Of a DNA stretch of 64,000 bases, positions 53,696 to 63,627 are shown one piece after another (the first letter of the stretch is position 1; every line of letters begins with the position of its first letter). Below the pieces are notes generated by a model. That model had not been told where the DNA came from. It saw only the letters and a list, made by a program, of their open reading frames with translations, and searched no databases. A program made the translations under genes and the position numbers. The DNA is from Paragorgia papillata (Eukaryota > Cnidaria > Anthozoa > Scleralcyonacea > Coralliidae): the NCBI GenBank assembly GCA_035771165.1, contig JAWNZC010000409.1, positions 248,001 through 312,000 on the forward strand, in the 5' to 3' direction.

Positions 53696-54809
53696 GTGCA
53701 TTGTCACCAAATCCATGATGAGTTGCAAGTGGATGGAACACTTGAAACACTTTTGAAACATATACCCTCCTACGTCAAAGACACCACCGACTTCCTCAAA
53801 CGTATTTTCTCCCTTAACAACAACCTACCTACTGGACTTATACTCATTATCATAGATTTCAAAAGTTTGTACACTAACATACCAAATGATGAAGGCATTC
53901 AAGCCTGCATTGATATGTTTAAATAATACAACGACACTTCTGACATCAACATAGACCACATCACCAACACACTTTCACTTATACTGAACAATAACTTCTT
54001 CTCCTTTAACAACGACTACTACTTACAAATACATGGCACAGCCATGGGTTCCCCAATGGCCCCTACCTATGCTAACATTTTCATGTCAGTCCTTGAAAAT
54101 CGAATGCTCCTTGATGCACCTGATTGTCTTACTCCAATTGAATGGATAAGATTCATTGATGACATTTTTGCTATTTGGACACATGGAATTGAAGCACTTC
54201 TACCATTCCTTGACTATCTCAACACATTTCATCCAACCATCAAATTTGACTATAACTATTCCAACAAATCAGTTAACTTCTTCGACACTACTATTTACAT
54301 TAACCACAACAATCAACTTCTATCTGACTTGTACATCAAACCAACAGACAGGACCTTACTACTTCACAATGACTCCTTTCACCCACCAACATGCAAAGAA
54401 GGCAACGTGCCAAGCACTCAGATATCGGCGTATCATTACAGAAGACGAACTACTACAACAACGACTCAACAATCTTTCTGTTATATTAATTAACAGGGGA
54501 TACAAACTCAACACCATCAACAAAGCATTTCAACGAGCCACTCAACACTCACAACATGACATACTATACAAAGAAAAACCTGAGAAATCCATCAATGGCC
54601 CTTTCTTTGCCATCCCTTACAATACTAACACTACACATATAGGACAGATATTGCGTAAACACTGGCACTTAATTGAGAATGATTGCACATTGAGCATTCT
54701 CTGGCCAGAAGCTCCAATGGTAGCATATGAAAAAAATCAAAACCTCAAAGACTCCCTTGTACGCGCCAAACTAAGAACTTACTCTACACATGACAACCAC
54801 ACACCATAA
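53696..54809 (+). pseudogene. Penelope-like element reverse transcriptase (decayed)
   Basis: RT domain of a PLE. Motif A region LILIIIDFKSLYTNIPNDEG, then an in-frame TAA at 53924, motif B GTAMGSPMAPTYANIFM, motif C IRFIDDIFAIW (IDD in the YxDD position, usual for PLEs), motif D region VNFFDTTIYI, then a frame change near 54395 into ALRYRRIITEDELLQQRLNN and on to LRKHWHLIENDCTLSILW. No GIY-YIG domain follows before the 3' region, so the copy is either endonuclease-deficient or deleted. 5' end truncated. One stop and one frameshift make it non-functional. Confidence 0.85.
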
Positions 54810-56165
54810 CTCCTACAACATTACACTAACCTTGGTCAATTGTTCAAATACTCTGCCATTAATCTACCTCCACAAGAAAAAGAACTGGTACTACCCAAGT
54901 GGAGCACACCATCTTCATCCAAGCTACAACCATCAATATAACTGAAGAAAACTAAACATGGATCAATTTATTCACTTTATATAATACAAACACTCATTAT
55001 ATTTAGTCTAAACATTCATTTTTTACAAACACCCTGGAGGTACCACAATCTACTGTCTTCAATCAACTTAGGATTTTATAGATTATATAATATTAACTCT
55101 AACAATAACAATTTAGCTTAAGTACACCTATGTTATCTTCCACCATATCACTCATTTTTTAACATAACCTAGGGGTGAACAACCACCTTTACCACAATAT
55201 ATTAAGTCAACTTCACTGTAAATATAATGTACACACTTAAACTAGTATATAATTAATTCTCAAAACCACATGTTAACTTCCAATTTTTATCAATGATACA
55301 CCTATTCACTTCTTGGTTTTTATGCTCACTCACCTTAAATCCTTAACAGAACGCCCTTTCGCTCACAATATCCACAACCTCCTTAACTAAACTCTTTTAC
55401 TCCAACAATCTACTATATTCTGCCCTATCGGTCGCCCCAGAAAGCCCGGACTTTTTCCTAATACAATGCATCCCTACATGATCCTCAATTACCCCACAAG
55501 AACAATGACTATCCCCAATACCCCACGCAACACGTCACACACCCGCGCTTCCCACTGCAAACTGGTAACGAATGACGCAAAGGACTTATCCCCAATTTTA
55601 CATACGTACGCCCTCATTGCGCACCCGAAGACTCACAATAGAGGAGCGCGACTTTGGTACATACGGATATTACAACCGAACATACAACGACCACGAGTCA
55701 CCTTATTTAGCAATCCTAAGATGCTGCGACGCGTTGGAGTGAAAACTACAAGCAACAAGTTTGGTAAGCACTCACTTTATCTCTCCTTTATTTTATTACC
55801 GTGTTGACAGTGTTTATTATTTTGCTCTTACTATTTACTTAAATTCCATCGACTCCCAACCCCAAATCCCTGCTGATGAGACCACCATAGAAGGTCGAAA
55901 CGCGTCCAGGGTTGTGTCCTAAGATCCTGATTGCACTATACTATACGTTACAAATCCTTAATTCTTTTTCTGATGTTTTTTCATGATTCTTTAACAGTAT
56001 TTTTACACTGCATGTCGAACAGCGCGTTCCGTGTCGCCTTTCATACGCAACATAGCCGGAGGCTAATTGCACCCTTCATTCAAATTCTCCCTCGTTTTAC
56101 AACAATACGCGACTAAAACTCCAATGTGGTTCCCATTAACTACACATAAACCTTTATAAAAAGTA
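54810..56165 (+). mobile_element. PLE 3' region with hammerhead
   Basis: Non-coding tail of the PLE: poorly conserved AT-rich sequence, then about 55740-56165, which is shared with the minus-strand fragment 27776-28160 and ends ...AACCTTTATAAA. It contains the hammerhead at 55868-55911. A GGTAAGCACTCAC donor-like motif occurs at 55763. The shared end suggests that 56165 is near the element's 3' terminus. Confidence 0.75.
55868..55911 (+). ncRNA. Hammerhead ribozyme of the PLE (type I)
   Basis: Stem I CCCTG (55868-55872) with CAGGG (55907-55911); core CTGATGA (55873-55879); stem II GACC/GGTC with a 9-nt loop; core GAAA (55897-55900); minimal palindromic stem III around CGCG; cleavage triplet GTC (55904-55906). 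GAAACGCGTC is the form I recall for published PLE hammerheads, in which short stem III implies dimeric folding. Predicted cleavage between 55906 and 55907. Confidence 0.9.
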
Positions 56166-56211
56166 TAGTTACCTTAAAGTCTTCGCTACCAGAGGTTTCA
56201 CCCTAAACGGG

Positions 56212-56214
<3 letters not shown>

Positions 56215-56254
<40 letters not shown>

Positions 56255-56260
56255 TTTATT
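56215..56260. repeat. (TA)n microsatellite
   Basis: ATATAT run with one G interruption, immediately before the palindrome at 56262. Confidence 0.95.
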
Positions 56261-56261
56261 A

Positions 56262-56965
56262 TTATTATAAATGTAAGTGCCCAGCACAAAACACGAATAA
56301 AAGCCATGAACACAAGGATATATAAAAACATAATATTTAATCTAACGTTTCGTTGTTTATGCTACAACATCTTCAGAGATAATGATTACAAACTATTAAT
56401 TTACAGGATATATAATAAACGGAATTCTAATTACATACATATAGACCAATCAAAATAAAGAACAAAAATACATATTGCAAGCTGATTATAGGTTAGGAGG
56501 TGAGATAACACTGAAGGTGACAGAAGGTGAGAGAAAGTTAAAATAAGTAGAGATGTGCATCTTTTAGTGATTTTAGTATTATTTCTTCCTGTTCTTTTGA
56601 ATCTGAGCTTCTTTTACGCTAAAGCCTATTAATTAACAAACTAAAACCTCATCTCAACACCAATATTGGACCAGCACCTCTCTACTTATTTTAACTTTCT
56701 CTCACCTTGTGTCACCTTCAGTGTTATCTCACCTTCTAACCTAAAATCAGCTTGCAACATATATTTTTAGTTCTTTATTTTGATTGGTCGACATTATTAG
56801 AATTCCGTTCATTATATATCCTGTAAATTAATAGCTTGTAATCATTATCTCTGAAGATGTTGTAGCATAAACAACGAAGCGTTAGATTAAATTTATGTTT
56901 TTATATCCTTGTGTTCATGGCTTTTATTCGTGTTTTGTGCTGGGCACTTATATTTATTATAAGAT
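56262..56965. mobile_element. ~700-bp palindrome with hammerhead-like motifs in both arms
   Basis: Arms of about 300 bp (AAGTGCCCAGCACAAAACAC outermost) meet around 56580-56660. Each arm carries CTGAAGATGTTGTAGCATAA followed by ACAACGAA(A/G)CGTTAGAT, with flanking ATCT/AGAT (minus 56380-56340; plus 56847-56887). CTGAAGA, GAAA and paired flanks resemble a hammerhead core, but the first stem II pair is not canonical and the plus copy has GAAG. Looks like two head-to-head PLE-type termini. Confidence 0.65.
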
Positions 56966-57137
56966 TACGTTTTCTACCTGATGAACCTCTTGCCGACGTT
57001 CTAAAGAGAGAAAGCTAGTTCGTTAATTAGAAAGGGTTAACAGTTTTTTCAAACTATCGACTATTGCTGATAGGTTTTAAAGGGTACTAAGTAACTAAAA
57101 AAAAATCACTATAGTCTACATAAAGTTAACATGATAT

Positions 57138-57195
57138 GTCAAAATAAATGTGTGTGTGTGTATATAATATATATATGTATATATATGTATGTATA
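57138..57195. repeat. (TG)n/(TATG)n/(TA)n microsatellite
   Basis: TGTGTGTGTG, TATATAAT and TATGTATG tracts before the tandem ribozyme units. A matching TATG/TA tract follows the units at 57751-57776, so the array probably inserted into this microsatellite. Confidence 0.92.
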
Positions 57196-57204
57196 TAGTT
57201 CAAT

Positions 57205-57247
57205 CTACAGACACGGTGTTTCGCTGTACAACAGCTCATCAGTGTAG
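57205..57247 (-). ncRNA. Hammerhead ribozyme, retrozyme unit 1
   Basis: Minus strand: stem I CTACA/TGTAG, core CTGATGA, stem II GCTGT-TGT-ACAGC, core GAAA, short near-palindromic stem III CACCGTG, triplet GTC. Cleavage predicted between 57210 and 57209. All invariant core positions are present. Confidence 0.93.
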
Positions 57248-57480
57248 CTTGGAACAATCTGAATGAATTTCATCAATACTTATACACATGCGATCGTCGG
57301 TGACAACCGCATGTGGGACAGCATCGGTGAAGTACATTCAGATAGCGTGAAGTGCGCATGGGCCCAGAGTGCTCAAACTTCCACAAGGGTAGTGAGCGTT
57401 GCATTATCGCTAATAGGTACCCACGGCAACTTCACAGAGTGCTCAACAACACCAAAGTGAAGGAGCGTACATAGTTCAAT

Positions 57481-57523
57481 CTACAGACACGGTGTTTCGC
57501 TGTACAACAGCTCATCAGTGTAG
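57481..57523 (-). ncRNA. Hammerhead ribozyme, retrozyme unit 2
   Basis: Identical in sequence to the unit 1 ribozyme, exactly 276 bp away. Cleavage predicted between 57486 and 57485. Together the two sites delimit one monomer. Confidence 0.93.
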
Positions 57524-57779
57524 CTTGGAACAATCTGAATGAATGTCATCAATACTTATACACATGCGATCGTCGGTGACAACCGCATGTGGGACAGCAT
57601 CGGTGAAGTACATTCAGATAGCGTGAAGTGCGCATGGGCCCAGAGTGCTCAAACTTCCACAAGGGTAGTGAGCGTTGCATTATCGCTAATAGGTACCCAC
57701 GGCAACTTCACAGAGTGCTCAACAACACCAAAGTGAAGGAGCGTACATAGTGTATGTATGTATATATATATATATGTTT

Positions 57780-58320
57780 AAATCCATAACTGTGACCCGT
57801 TAACGTCAACTTACCAAGTACCAACGTATCTTATACGCATCAATCCGTCTGGGGAGCCACCTGAGAATAAAACGAAGCTGGAAGCTGTTGCAACTCTAAT
57901 TTTTCTTTATTGGATTAACAACAGCAGACGTAAAAACAAACTAAAAAATAGGTACGCGCATGCCCACTTTTATTTATCGCGAAAGTTGAAAAACAATAAC
58001 GTAATTACGTAGTTGTATCATAAACTGGATTAATTGGACAATTTTTCAAATAATATTTTGTCTGAAGGTAATAATGCAACGCAGTTTGTAGGTAAAGAGA
58101 ATCAGTTGAGATAATTACAACGATCTCGTGTGCCACTGCTGCATGTAAATTTAGTAAATGAAGAAGAGGATTTCGAGCAACGTCATCAAAATAATGTGAT
58201 GAATTTATTGTTGTCAAAAAACGCCTTACTTTCTGGATAAGCGAACTAACCAAGCCAAAAAATTTTAACAAACAACGTTTTAAGCTAACGGCTCTGATCG
58301 GATTTCTCGGCATTCAGCGC
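57780..58320. other. Spacer, no gene supported
   Basis: AT-rich sequence between the retrozyme and the degenerate repeats upstream of the TPR-CHAT relic. The 102-codon minus-strand frame shows no recognisable domain and is not called. Confidence 0.4.
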
Positions 58321-58625
58321 AAACACATTCACAACACACTATTCACGTGTACTGAACACGGGATGTTCCTTTGATTGCATTCCAGTGATCAGCACAAACA
58401 TGTTCCCGAGGCACTAAACACATACAGGATGACGCTTAGATCGACATTACACATATATGACGTTTTATTCCGACGAACGGCTTCACTCTGATCGTATTTC
58501 TGATCAGGATTCAGCGCGCAATCTAGCGCGAATACATTCACAACACATACACTAAACACAGGATGGCGTTCTGATAGGATTTCGTATCAACATTCGGCGC
58601 GAACACATTCATAACAAACGCGGAT
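58320..58625. repeat. Degenerate ~120-bp repeats upstream of the TPR-CHAT relic
   Basis: Variants of AACACATTCACAACACA..ACT..ACACAGGATG and TCTGATCGGATTTC..CATTCAGCGCGAA recur about every 120 bp (around 58320, 58450-58530, 58590). The relation to the downstream coding relic is unknown. Confidence 0.55.
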
Positions 58626-58734
58626 TTCTAGTAATTTGTAGCATAACAAGATCTTTTTATAAACACGAGCTACGTAAACACCAACTTTATAAACACGTAG
58701 CGCAGAGAAGAAAAAGAATCTGTAACTTAAAAAG

Positions 58735-59184
58735 ATGCACATATTCACCATAGAAGATCTCCAGAACGCCCTTGATATCGCTAAAAACATCCAAGATGAT
58801 GGAAAAGTTAAAGAAAACGAAGAATGTCGAGAGTTTATTGATCTTCTTAGGACATCTGAACTGGGCTGCAAAGCTTTCAAAACTCATGGAATAGGTGAAT
58901 ACCAAAGGACAATGAGTCAGTTCTGGAAGGATTTGAAGATTGCGTACGCACTGGCAATTTTGTGCCAGAACACTGGTGAATACCAGAAGGCAATTGACTG
59001 TTCTCGTGAAGCCGTGGCCATTGCTAAGAAAGTAGGCGACAAAGTTAGCGAAGGAGAAGCTTTTGCAGTTATGGGAAAGGCCTACAACGCCATAGGTGAA
59101 TACCAACAAGATACGAAAAAGGTAGTCGGGTGGTATTCGTTGGAAAGACCAAATGTTACTCAAAGTCGAATGGAAAACGGTTAA
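58735..59184 (+). pseudogene. TPR part of a TPR-CHAT protein (truncated)
   Basis: Intronless ATG frame: an N-terminal helical region (MHIFTIEDLQNALDIAKNIQ), a bridge with GIGEYQRTMSQFWKDLKIAY and one clear tetratricopeptide repeat, NTGEYQKAIDCSREAVAIAK then GDKVSEGEAFAVMGKAYNAI and GEYQQ. TPR-CHAT proteins normally have many such repeats, so most of the array is deleted here. The frame then enters unrelated-looking codons (KKVVGWYSL) and stops at 59184. Family: TTC28-like proteins, heavily amplified in cnidarians (from memory). Confidence 0.75.
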
Positions 59185-59261
59185 CCACCGAGGGCCTCAA
59201 CTGAATCAGGACGCATTGCAAACATATTTAGAGAAACAATAATTATTCAATATATATCTCA

Positions 59262-60059
59262 CCTATCGAAGCGTATCTGGTTGGTTCAAAGATTCTAGTC
59301 GTCTCAGAAGGCCCGCTATTCAAGGTACCATTTTGTGCTTTACTCAACTCGAAGAAAGAATATCTGTGTGACAGATACAGTCTGCAGTTCACCCCGGCGT
59401 TACATGTTCTTAATGCAAGCTTGTCGAAGCCGTTACCGAAGATCGGTCCAGCTCTTTTTGTTGGAAATCCAATCGTTGGAAAAGTAAAATTTAACGACGA
59501 ACTGGTATTTCTAAATCAACATCCTTACGCTAAAGTCGAAGCTGAAGAATGAAGTAAATACTTCAACGCGAAGCCATTGTTAGATGAAAATGCTACGAAG
59601 GAGAATGTCCTGAACAACATGAAAGATGCAAGCGTCATTCACATTTCTGCATCTGGAAACATGTTTAACGCCGACATATTTCTCGCACCAAACGAAAGAG
59701 CTCCAAAACTTCCAAGCGAAGAACATTACCTCCTAACGGCTAAAGATGTTGTCGAGTGTACTCTCAAGGCTCGCCTTGTAGTGCTGAGCTGTTCTCACAG
59801 TGGTCGTGGTCAAATATCCGCTGAAGGCGTTGTCCGTATTGCAAGATCTTTCCTAGGCGCTGGCGCACGATCAGTTTTGGTGTCGCTTTGGAGAATCCTA
59901 GACGCAGAAACCATGGAATTTATGAAGCTGTTCTATGGGAAAGTCATCCAAGGAGTCTCCGTGTGCGTTGCTCTACAGCAAACAATGATTGAAATAAAGA
60001 AAAAATACACAATGGCAGCGTGGTCGTCTTTTCAAATAGTAGGAGAGATATTTCACTAA
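59262..60059 (+). pseudogene. CHAT (caspase-like) domain of the TPR-CHAT relic
   Basis: Reads SPIEAYLVGSKILVVSEGPL, FKVPFCALL, KPLPKIGPALFVGNPIVGK, then an in-frame TGA at about 59548 (after KVEAEE), and resumes LLDENATKENVLNNMKDASV. The putative catalytic dyad is still visible: His in VIHISASG and Cys in VLSCSHSGRG. The end reads GAGARSVLVSLWRI and TMAAWSSFQIVGEIFH. CHAT domains are caspase-fold cysteine peptidases or scaffolds. The internal stop and the loss of the TPR array make a working protein unlikely, although 59577-60059 remains open. Confidence 0.8.
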
Positions 60060-60204
60060 GCAAGGACGAAATTGAAGAAATTCGTCAACAATCTTCAGCA
60101 AGGTAAACAGAAATATCAGAACAAGTTATATGAATGTTTAAGTAATTTAATTTGCTTAAATTTGGTCATACAAATGTATAGATTATTTAGATGTATATCA
60201 TGTA

Positions 60205-60329
60205 TATCTATCACACACGAGGGGAGTGTTTCATTAGGATTTCCAAACGCTAGACGTTTGTTAAAAAACAAAAATTTTTAACAAACCTCGAGGTGTTTAG
60301 ATATCTTGATGAAACACTCTTCTGAGTAA
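60205..60329. mobile_element. ~125-bp hairpin element (diverged ATATCATACACGAG family)
   Basis: ATCACACACGAGGGGAGTGTTTCATTAGGA pairs in pieces with the inverted right arm GATGAAACACTCTTCTGAG. The inner arms are CGTTTGTTAAAAA and TTTTTAACAAAC. It shares the GAGTGTTTCA..GGAT(A/T)TCCAAAC pattern with 62077-62218. Confidence 0.7.
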
Positions 60330-60364
60330 TAAAGCAAATAAAACGTTCTCCGATCAAAATATTT

Positions 60365-60410
60365 ATTACAACAAGCTTTCGGCTACCGGGAACGGTCAGC
60401 TATATATACA
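60365..60410 (-). other. Degenerate hammerhead-like PLE terminus
   Basis: On minus, GCTGACCGTTCCCGGTAGCC then GAAAGCTTG recalls the CTGANGA...GAAA layout of PLE ends, but CTGACCG lacks the required GA. At most a relic. Confidence 0.3.
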
Positions 60411-61063
60411 AAAGAAAGGTATAATTAGATGTGTGATACGGATATGTTGATTGGATGTATTAAGGTGTTTAATATTTCCATACAGCGTTGAGCGTTCACA
60501 TGTCGAGTCTCCTTATACCGTAACCGAAAGACTTGACACACCGCATCAACAGACGAAGCTATTAATACTCAATTCTTGTTAAGAAATAACTAAAGGCATT
60601 TTAAACGCCTACTGTACTCTACCACACACATATCCCACACAACACGCCAAACGCCTACTCTCATACACGTAATCGTAATCGTGTTTTGTAATTTATTTAT
60701 TTATTATTTTATTTTTTTTCGTAATCGGCCGCAATCGTCTTTTGTGTATTGCGAATTACGTTTTCTATCGGGGAATTAGATTGTGTTTTGACTTTTGTCT
60801 GTGACCAATGTGTTTAGACTTTAACAGAGTAATAGATAGCCAGGGGGGGCATTCTCCCCCTGAAAATTTTGCCATTTTGGATTTCTAAAGCCATAAATAA
60901 CGTAATTTTGTTGTTATCAAACCAGAACATAGAATGATGCAGATCAGAATATCTTTAGATTTCTTTATAAATGTAAAAACTTCGTAAATGTAAAAACAAG
61001 TTGGAGACATTTTATAGAGACCCTTAGTATTGTAATTTATAGCATATGCAGTATGCATGTCTG

Positions 61064-61066
<3 letters not shown>

Positions 61067-61128
<62 letters not shown>
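61067..61128. repeat. (TA)n microsatellite
   Basis: About 60 bp of uninterrupted TA repeat, cruciform-prone. Confidence 0.97.
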
Positions 61129-61131
<3 letters not shown>

Positions 61132-61362
61132 AGTACTATTTAAAACACGTTCTGCGAGTGTTTTGAATGGCTTAAAAAACGATCACCATTTGGTAAGTTC
61201 GTTGGCGTAGTAATTTTGCAAAATAACGTTGTCCAAGGCGAGAAAATCAAAGCTAAAGTTTATGTAAATCAGGAGAAAATTTTATCAGATATAAAACCAC
61301 GATACGGTTATGATTTTTCTTTGTGTTTTCCTCATGAATGATTAATGAGTTTTTTAAGTAAT

Positions 61363-61450
61363 AGATAAAGCATGAGCGGCCGATCTGTATGGGGATTTAG
61401 AAGGCGAGCCGAAGTTAATCCCCATACAGATCGGACGCGAATGCTTTATC
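61363..61450. mobile_element. 88-bp hairpin element
   Basis: GATAAAGCATGAGCGGCCGA at the left pairs with TCGGACGCGAATGCTTTATC at the right. CTGTATGGGGATT arms continue inward to a GGCGAGCC loop. The loop style (GCGAGCC) matches other hairpin elements in the window. Confidence 0.8.
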
Positions 61451-61997
61451 GTACTTGTGAAATGAAACAATAGAATGAAGCTAATTAGTATTCATAACTT
61501 TTGATAAAGATCACCAAGAAGGCTAATTAGTATTCTTAACTTTTGATACAGATCACTTTGTCCAAAAGATGATCTTTTTGGGGATTACAGACGTATACAT
61601 GTGACTTGAATGCTACGTTTTGATTGCCTCTTAACCTCATTAATTATTCATGAATTTCACAAATATATATATAACACATTACTAGTCTACTCACTTTGCC
61701 TTAAAACAAGTGTCCCCCCCCCTACAAGTTTCTCCATAGATTTCAAGTTGCAATAGAACGGTCTTGGGGGGGGGGGGGGAGGTTGCCCCTTGCCCTCCTG
61801 GCTACGCCACTGTGCATATGATAACCTGCGCATGTGTGTGAATGCAGCTTTCATAACAATTTCAGTACCTTTTATGACCTTTTATCCAAAACACCTCCAC
61901 CTACTCACTGCGAATTAGCAGTAGTCCGAGTGAACGCCTGACCAGGCATCTTGTAGTATACAAAACAACGGTAACTCCGAAGATGGTAAACATTTTA

Positions 61998-62045
61998 TTA
62001 ATGATTCAACGCTTCGACTAAATTGTAGCCATCGTCAGGAATGCT
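61998..62045 (-). other. Hammerhead-like PLE terminus (imperfect core)
   Basis: Minus: ATTC, CTGACGA (62038-62032), T, GGCTA/TAGTC-like stem II, GAAG, CGTT, GAAT. Flanks ATTC/GAAT can pair as stem I. GAAG instead of GAAA and an extra base before stem II make activity doubtful. The architecture is the same as in the palindrome at 56262-56965. Confidence 0.45.
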
Positions 62046-62076
62046 ACTGGTTGTGACGGTTACAGTGATATGTAAT

Positions 62077-62218
62077 ATATCATACACGAGGAGGAGTGTT
62101 TCACCAGGATATCCAAACACTGAGACGTTTGTTGAAAACCGAGGCGAAGCCGAGGTTTTTGAACAAACTTCGAAGTGTTTGGATATTCTGATGAAACACT
62201 CCTCCGAGTGTATGATAT
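62077..62218. mobile_element. 142-bp hairpin element (ATATCATACACGAG family)
   Basis: Arms of about 45 bp: ATATCATACACGAGGAGGAG with GTGTTTCACCAGGATATCC, mirrored at the right by GGATATTCTGATGAAACACT and GTGTATGATAT. The loop contains CCGAGGCGAAGCCGAGG. Ends are identical to those of the element at 33731. Confidence 0.87.
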
Positions 62219-62680
62219 AGCATCCCAAACAAATCAGTATTTAAAGAGAAAATCAAAGTAAAAGTTTGCTTAATTTATGTAATTTCTTCCTCCGATGTCC
62301 AAACCACATACACGGTACTGATTTCCTTTGTGTTTCCTCATGAATTATTAATGAGTTTGAGATTCATAGTTGAATAATTATGAGGTATATCTAGGTAGAT
62401 ATTAGCAGAAGATTATACTAATTATCTAGAGGCTTTAATAGTTCCATGGTTAAGTTAAGACTTTTGTCGACGGATGGCGAGGGATTCGTTAAAAAGCAAC
62501 AACGACCAGTGATCGGCTTTATCTATTATTTTACAATTATTAAGAATTAGTTGATATAAATTACAGTTTATAGTTGCGTCTGTGTCCAGAGAGAGTTCTA
62601 TCAGAGTTTTTATATGTTGAAAGTGTTCACAAGATGTGATATGGTTATAGATTTCTGAATTCGAGTTAGTGGCGTAGGCC
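62219..62680. other. AT-rich spacer
   Basis: No gene, RNA or transposon end recognised. Confidence 0.4.
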
Positions 62681-62689
62681 TACTCTGGG

Positions 62690-62870
62690 ATCTTAACTCG
62701 CCGTGAGATAAGGCGAGGCTGTGCGAGTTAAGGGGAGATAAGGCGATTAAAGGAAAAAATACAACTATTAACCCGCGTGAGTTAAGGCGAGATAAGGCGA
62801 GTTAAGGAAAAATGCAACTATTAACCCGTGCAAGGTAAAGCGAGATAAGATTTAAGGAAAAATAATACAA
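62690..62870. repeat. ~70-bp degenerate tandem repeat (GAGTTAAGGCGAGATAAGG)
   Basis: Three imperfect units built on GAGTTAAGGCGAGATAAGGC and GGAAAAATACAACTATTAACCCG. No ORF. Confidence 0.8.
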
Positions 62871-63560
62871 CTCGTATATCAGGGCAACATCTTACGCTTA
62901 ACTCAATGGACCGAGGCAAAGTACACTGTACAACTAGCTAGGAGACTAAGAAGGACACACATGCTGGGGTTAGACACTGATCTATTATCAAGTCATTCAA
63001 GTGCACATAAAGATTCCACAGTGTGATGGAACTCTACTGTATGCCACTACTATTAAATAGTTGTGATTTCACTATGCCAGAAATTATATACATTCAAAAA
63101 ATTGTTTTATTAAAGTTGTTAACTCATTTGACATTACCAAAAAAAGATGGCAGTTGAATAAAACAATCCAAGAATAATGTGATTTTAAACTACGAATTTA
63201 ATGCTTTTGAACTTACCAAATTGTGAGGATAAGAGTTCCGTTTCCCGTAATTCTGACTTACATTTTTGGGTGATACACTGTATTTTGCCAATATTAATTT
63301 TGATCTCTACTAATATTAATAGAGTCTTATTAGACTTTCATGTAATAATAGTGTAGCGCCTGTGTAGCCCAAGCCTACATAAAGTGCTTCCCAATATTTT
63401 TTCATTTTTTACTGGGCAGTTTGTTAGAAGGCTCCGACGATGAGTGATAGAGTGAGTCAGACTACTCACGTTCAGACTAGTCAGACTCAACAGTGAAAAG
63501 AGAACTTGTTTTTTGTATCTACTGCGCATGCGCTAGTAGATAGTATGCTATCGACGGGTT
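62871..63560. other. Spacer, nothing recognised
   Basis: AT-rich sequence. A short direct repeat, CAGACTAGTCAGACT, occurs near 63470. No coding evidence. Confidence 0.4.
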
Positions 63561-63564
63561 GAGT

Positions 63565-63627
63565 AAGTTAAATGTTAAGTTAAGTTAAGTTAAGTTAAGT
63601 TAAGTTAAGTTAAGTTAAGTTAAGTTA
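63565..63627. repeat. (GTTAA)n microsatellite
   Basis: About a dozen GTTAA pentamers. The unit is not a known animal telomere repeat (TTAGGG, TTAGG). Confidence 0.93.

Larger units (their letters stand above)
57196..57750 (-). mobile_element. Retrozyme-like tandem repeat: two 276-bp units, each with a hammerhead ribozyme
   Basis: Units 57196-57471 and 57472-57747 are identical except at one position that I could see (GAATTTC versus GAATGTC), and the first bases of a third follow. Each contains a complete minus-strand hammerhead. A transcript of the minus strand would self-cleave at both sites and release a 276-nt monomer (57485 to 57210) with ends suited to circularisation. This is the known layout of metazoan retrozymes, small non-coding retroelements thought to use PLE machinery. 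The 65-codon frame in each unit has no coding support. Confidence 0.88.
60838..61812. mobile_element. ~0.97-kb transposon-like segment with TAGCCAGG ends
   Basis: Left TAGCCAGGGGGGGCATTCTC and right end, read inward, TAGCCAGGAGGGCAAGGGGC are similar G-rich inverted termini, of the type seen on hAT-like non-autonomous elements. No target duplication was fixed. It contains a (TA)n tract (61067-61128) and a hairpin (61363-61450). Confidence 0.55.

Noticed and set aside
57263..57736. Two identical-looking 65-codon ORFs as a tandem gene pair
   Set aside because: They lie on the strand opposite to the ribozymes inside the retrozyme units; conservation is explained by unit identity at DNA level, and they have no recognisable domain.
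58005..58313. 102-codon minus-strand ORF upstream of the TPR-CHAT relic
   Set aside because: No recognisable domain, no supporting splice sites or conservation; left unannotated.
63565..63627. Interstitial telomere repeat
   Set aside because: GTTAA pentamers are not a known animal telomere motif and the tract is short.
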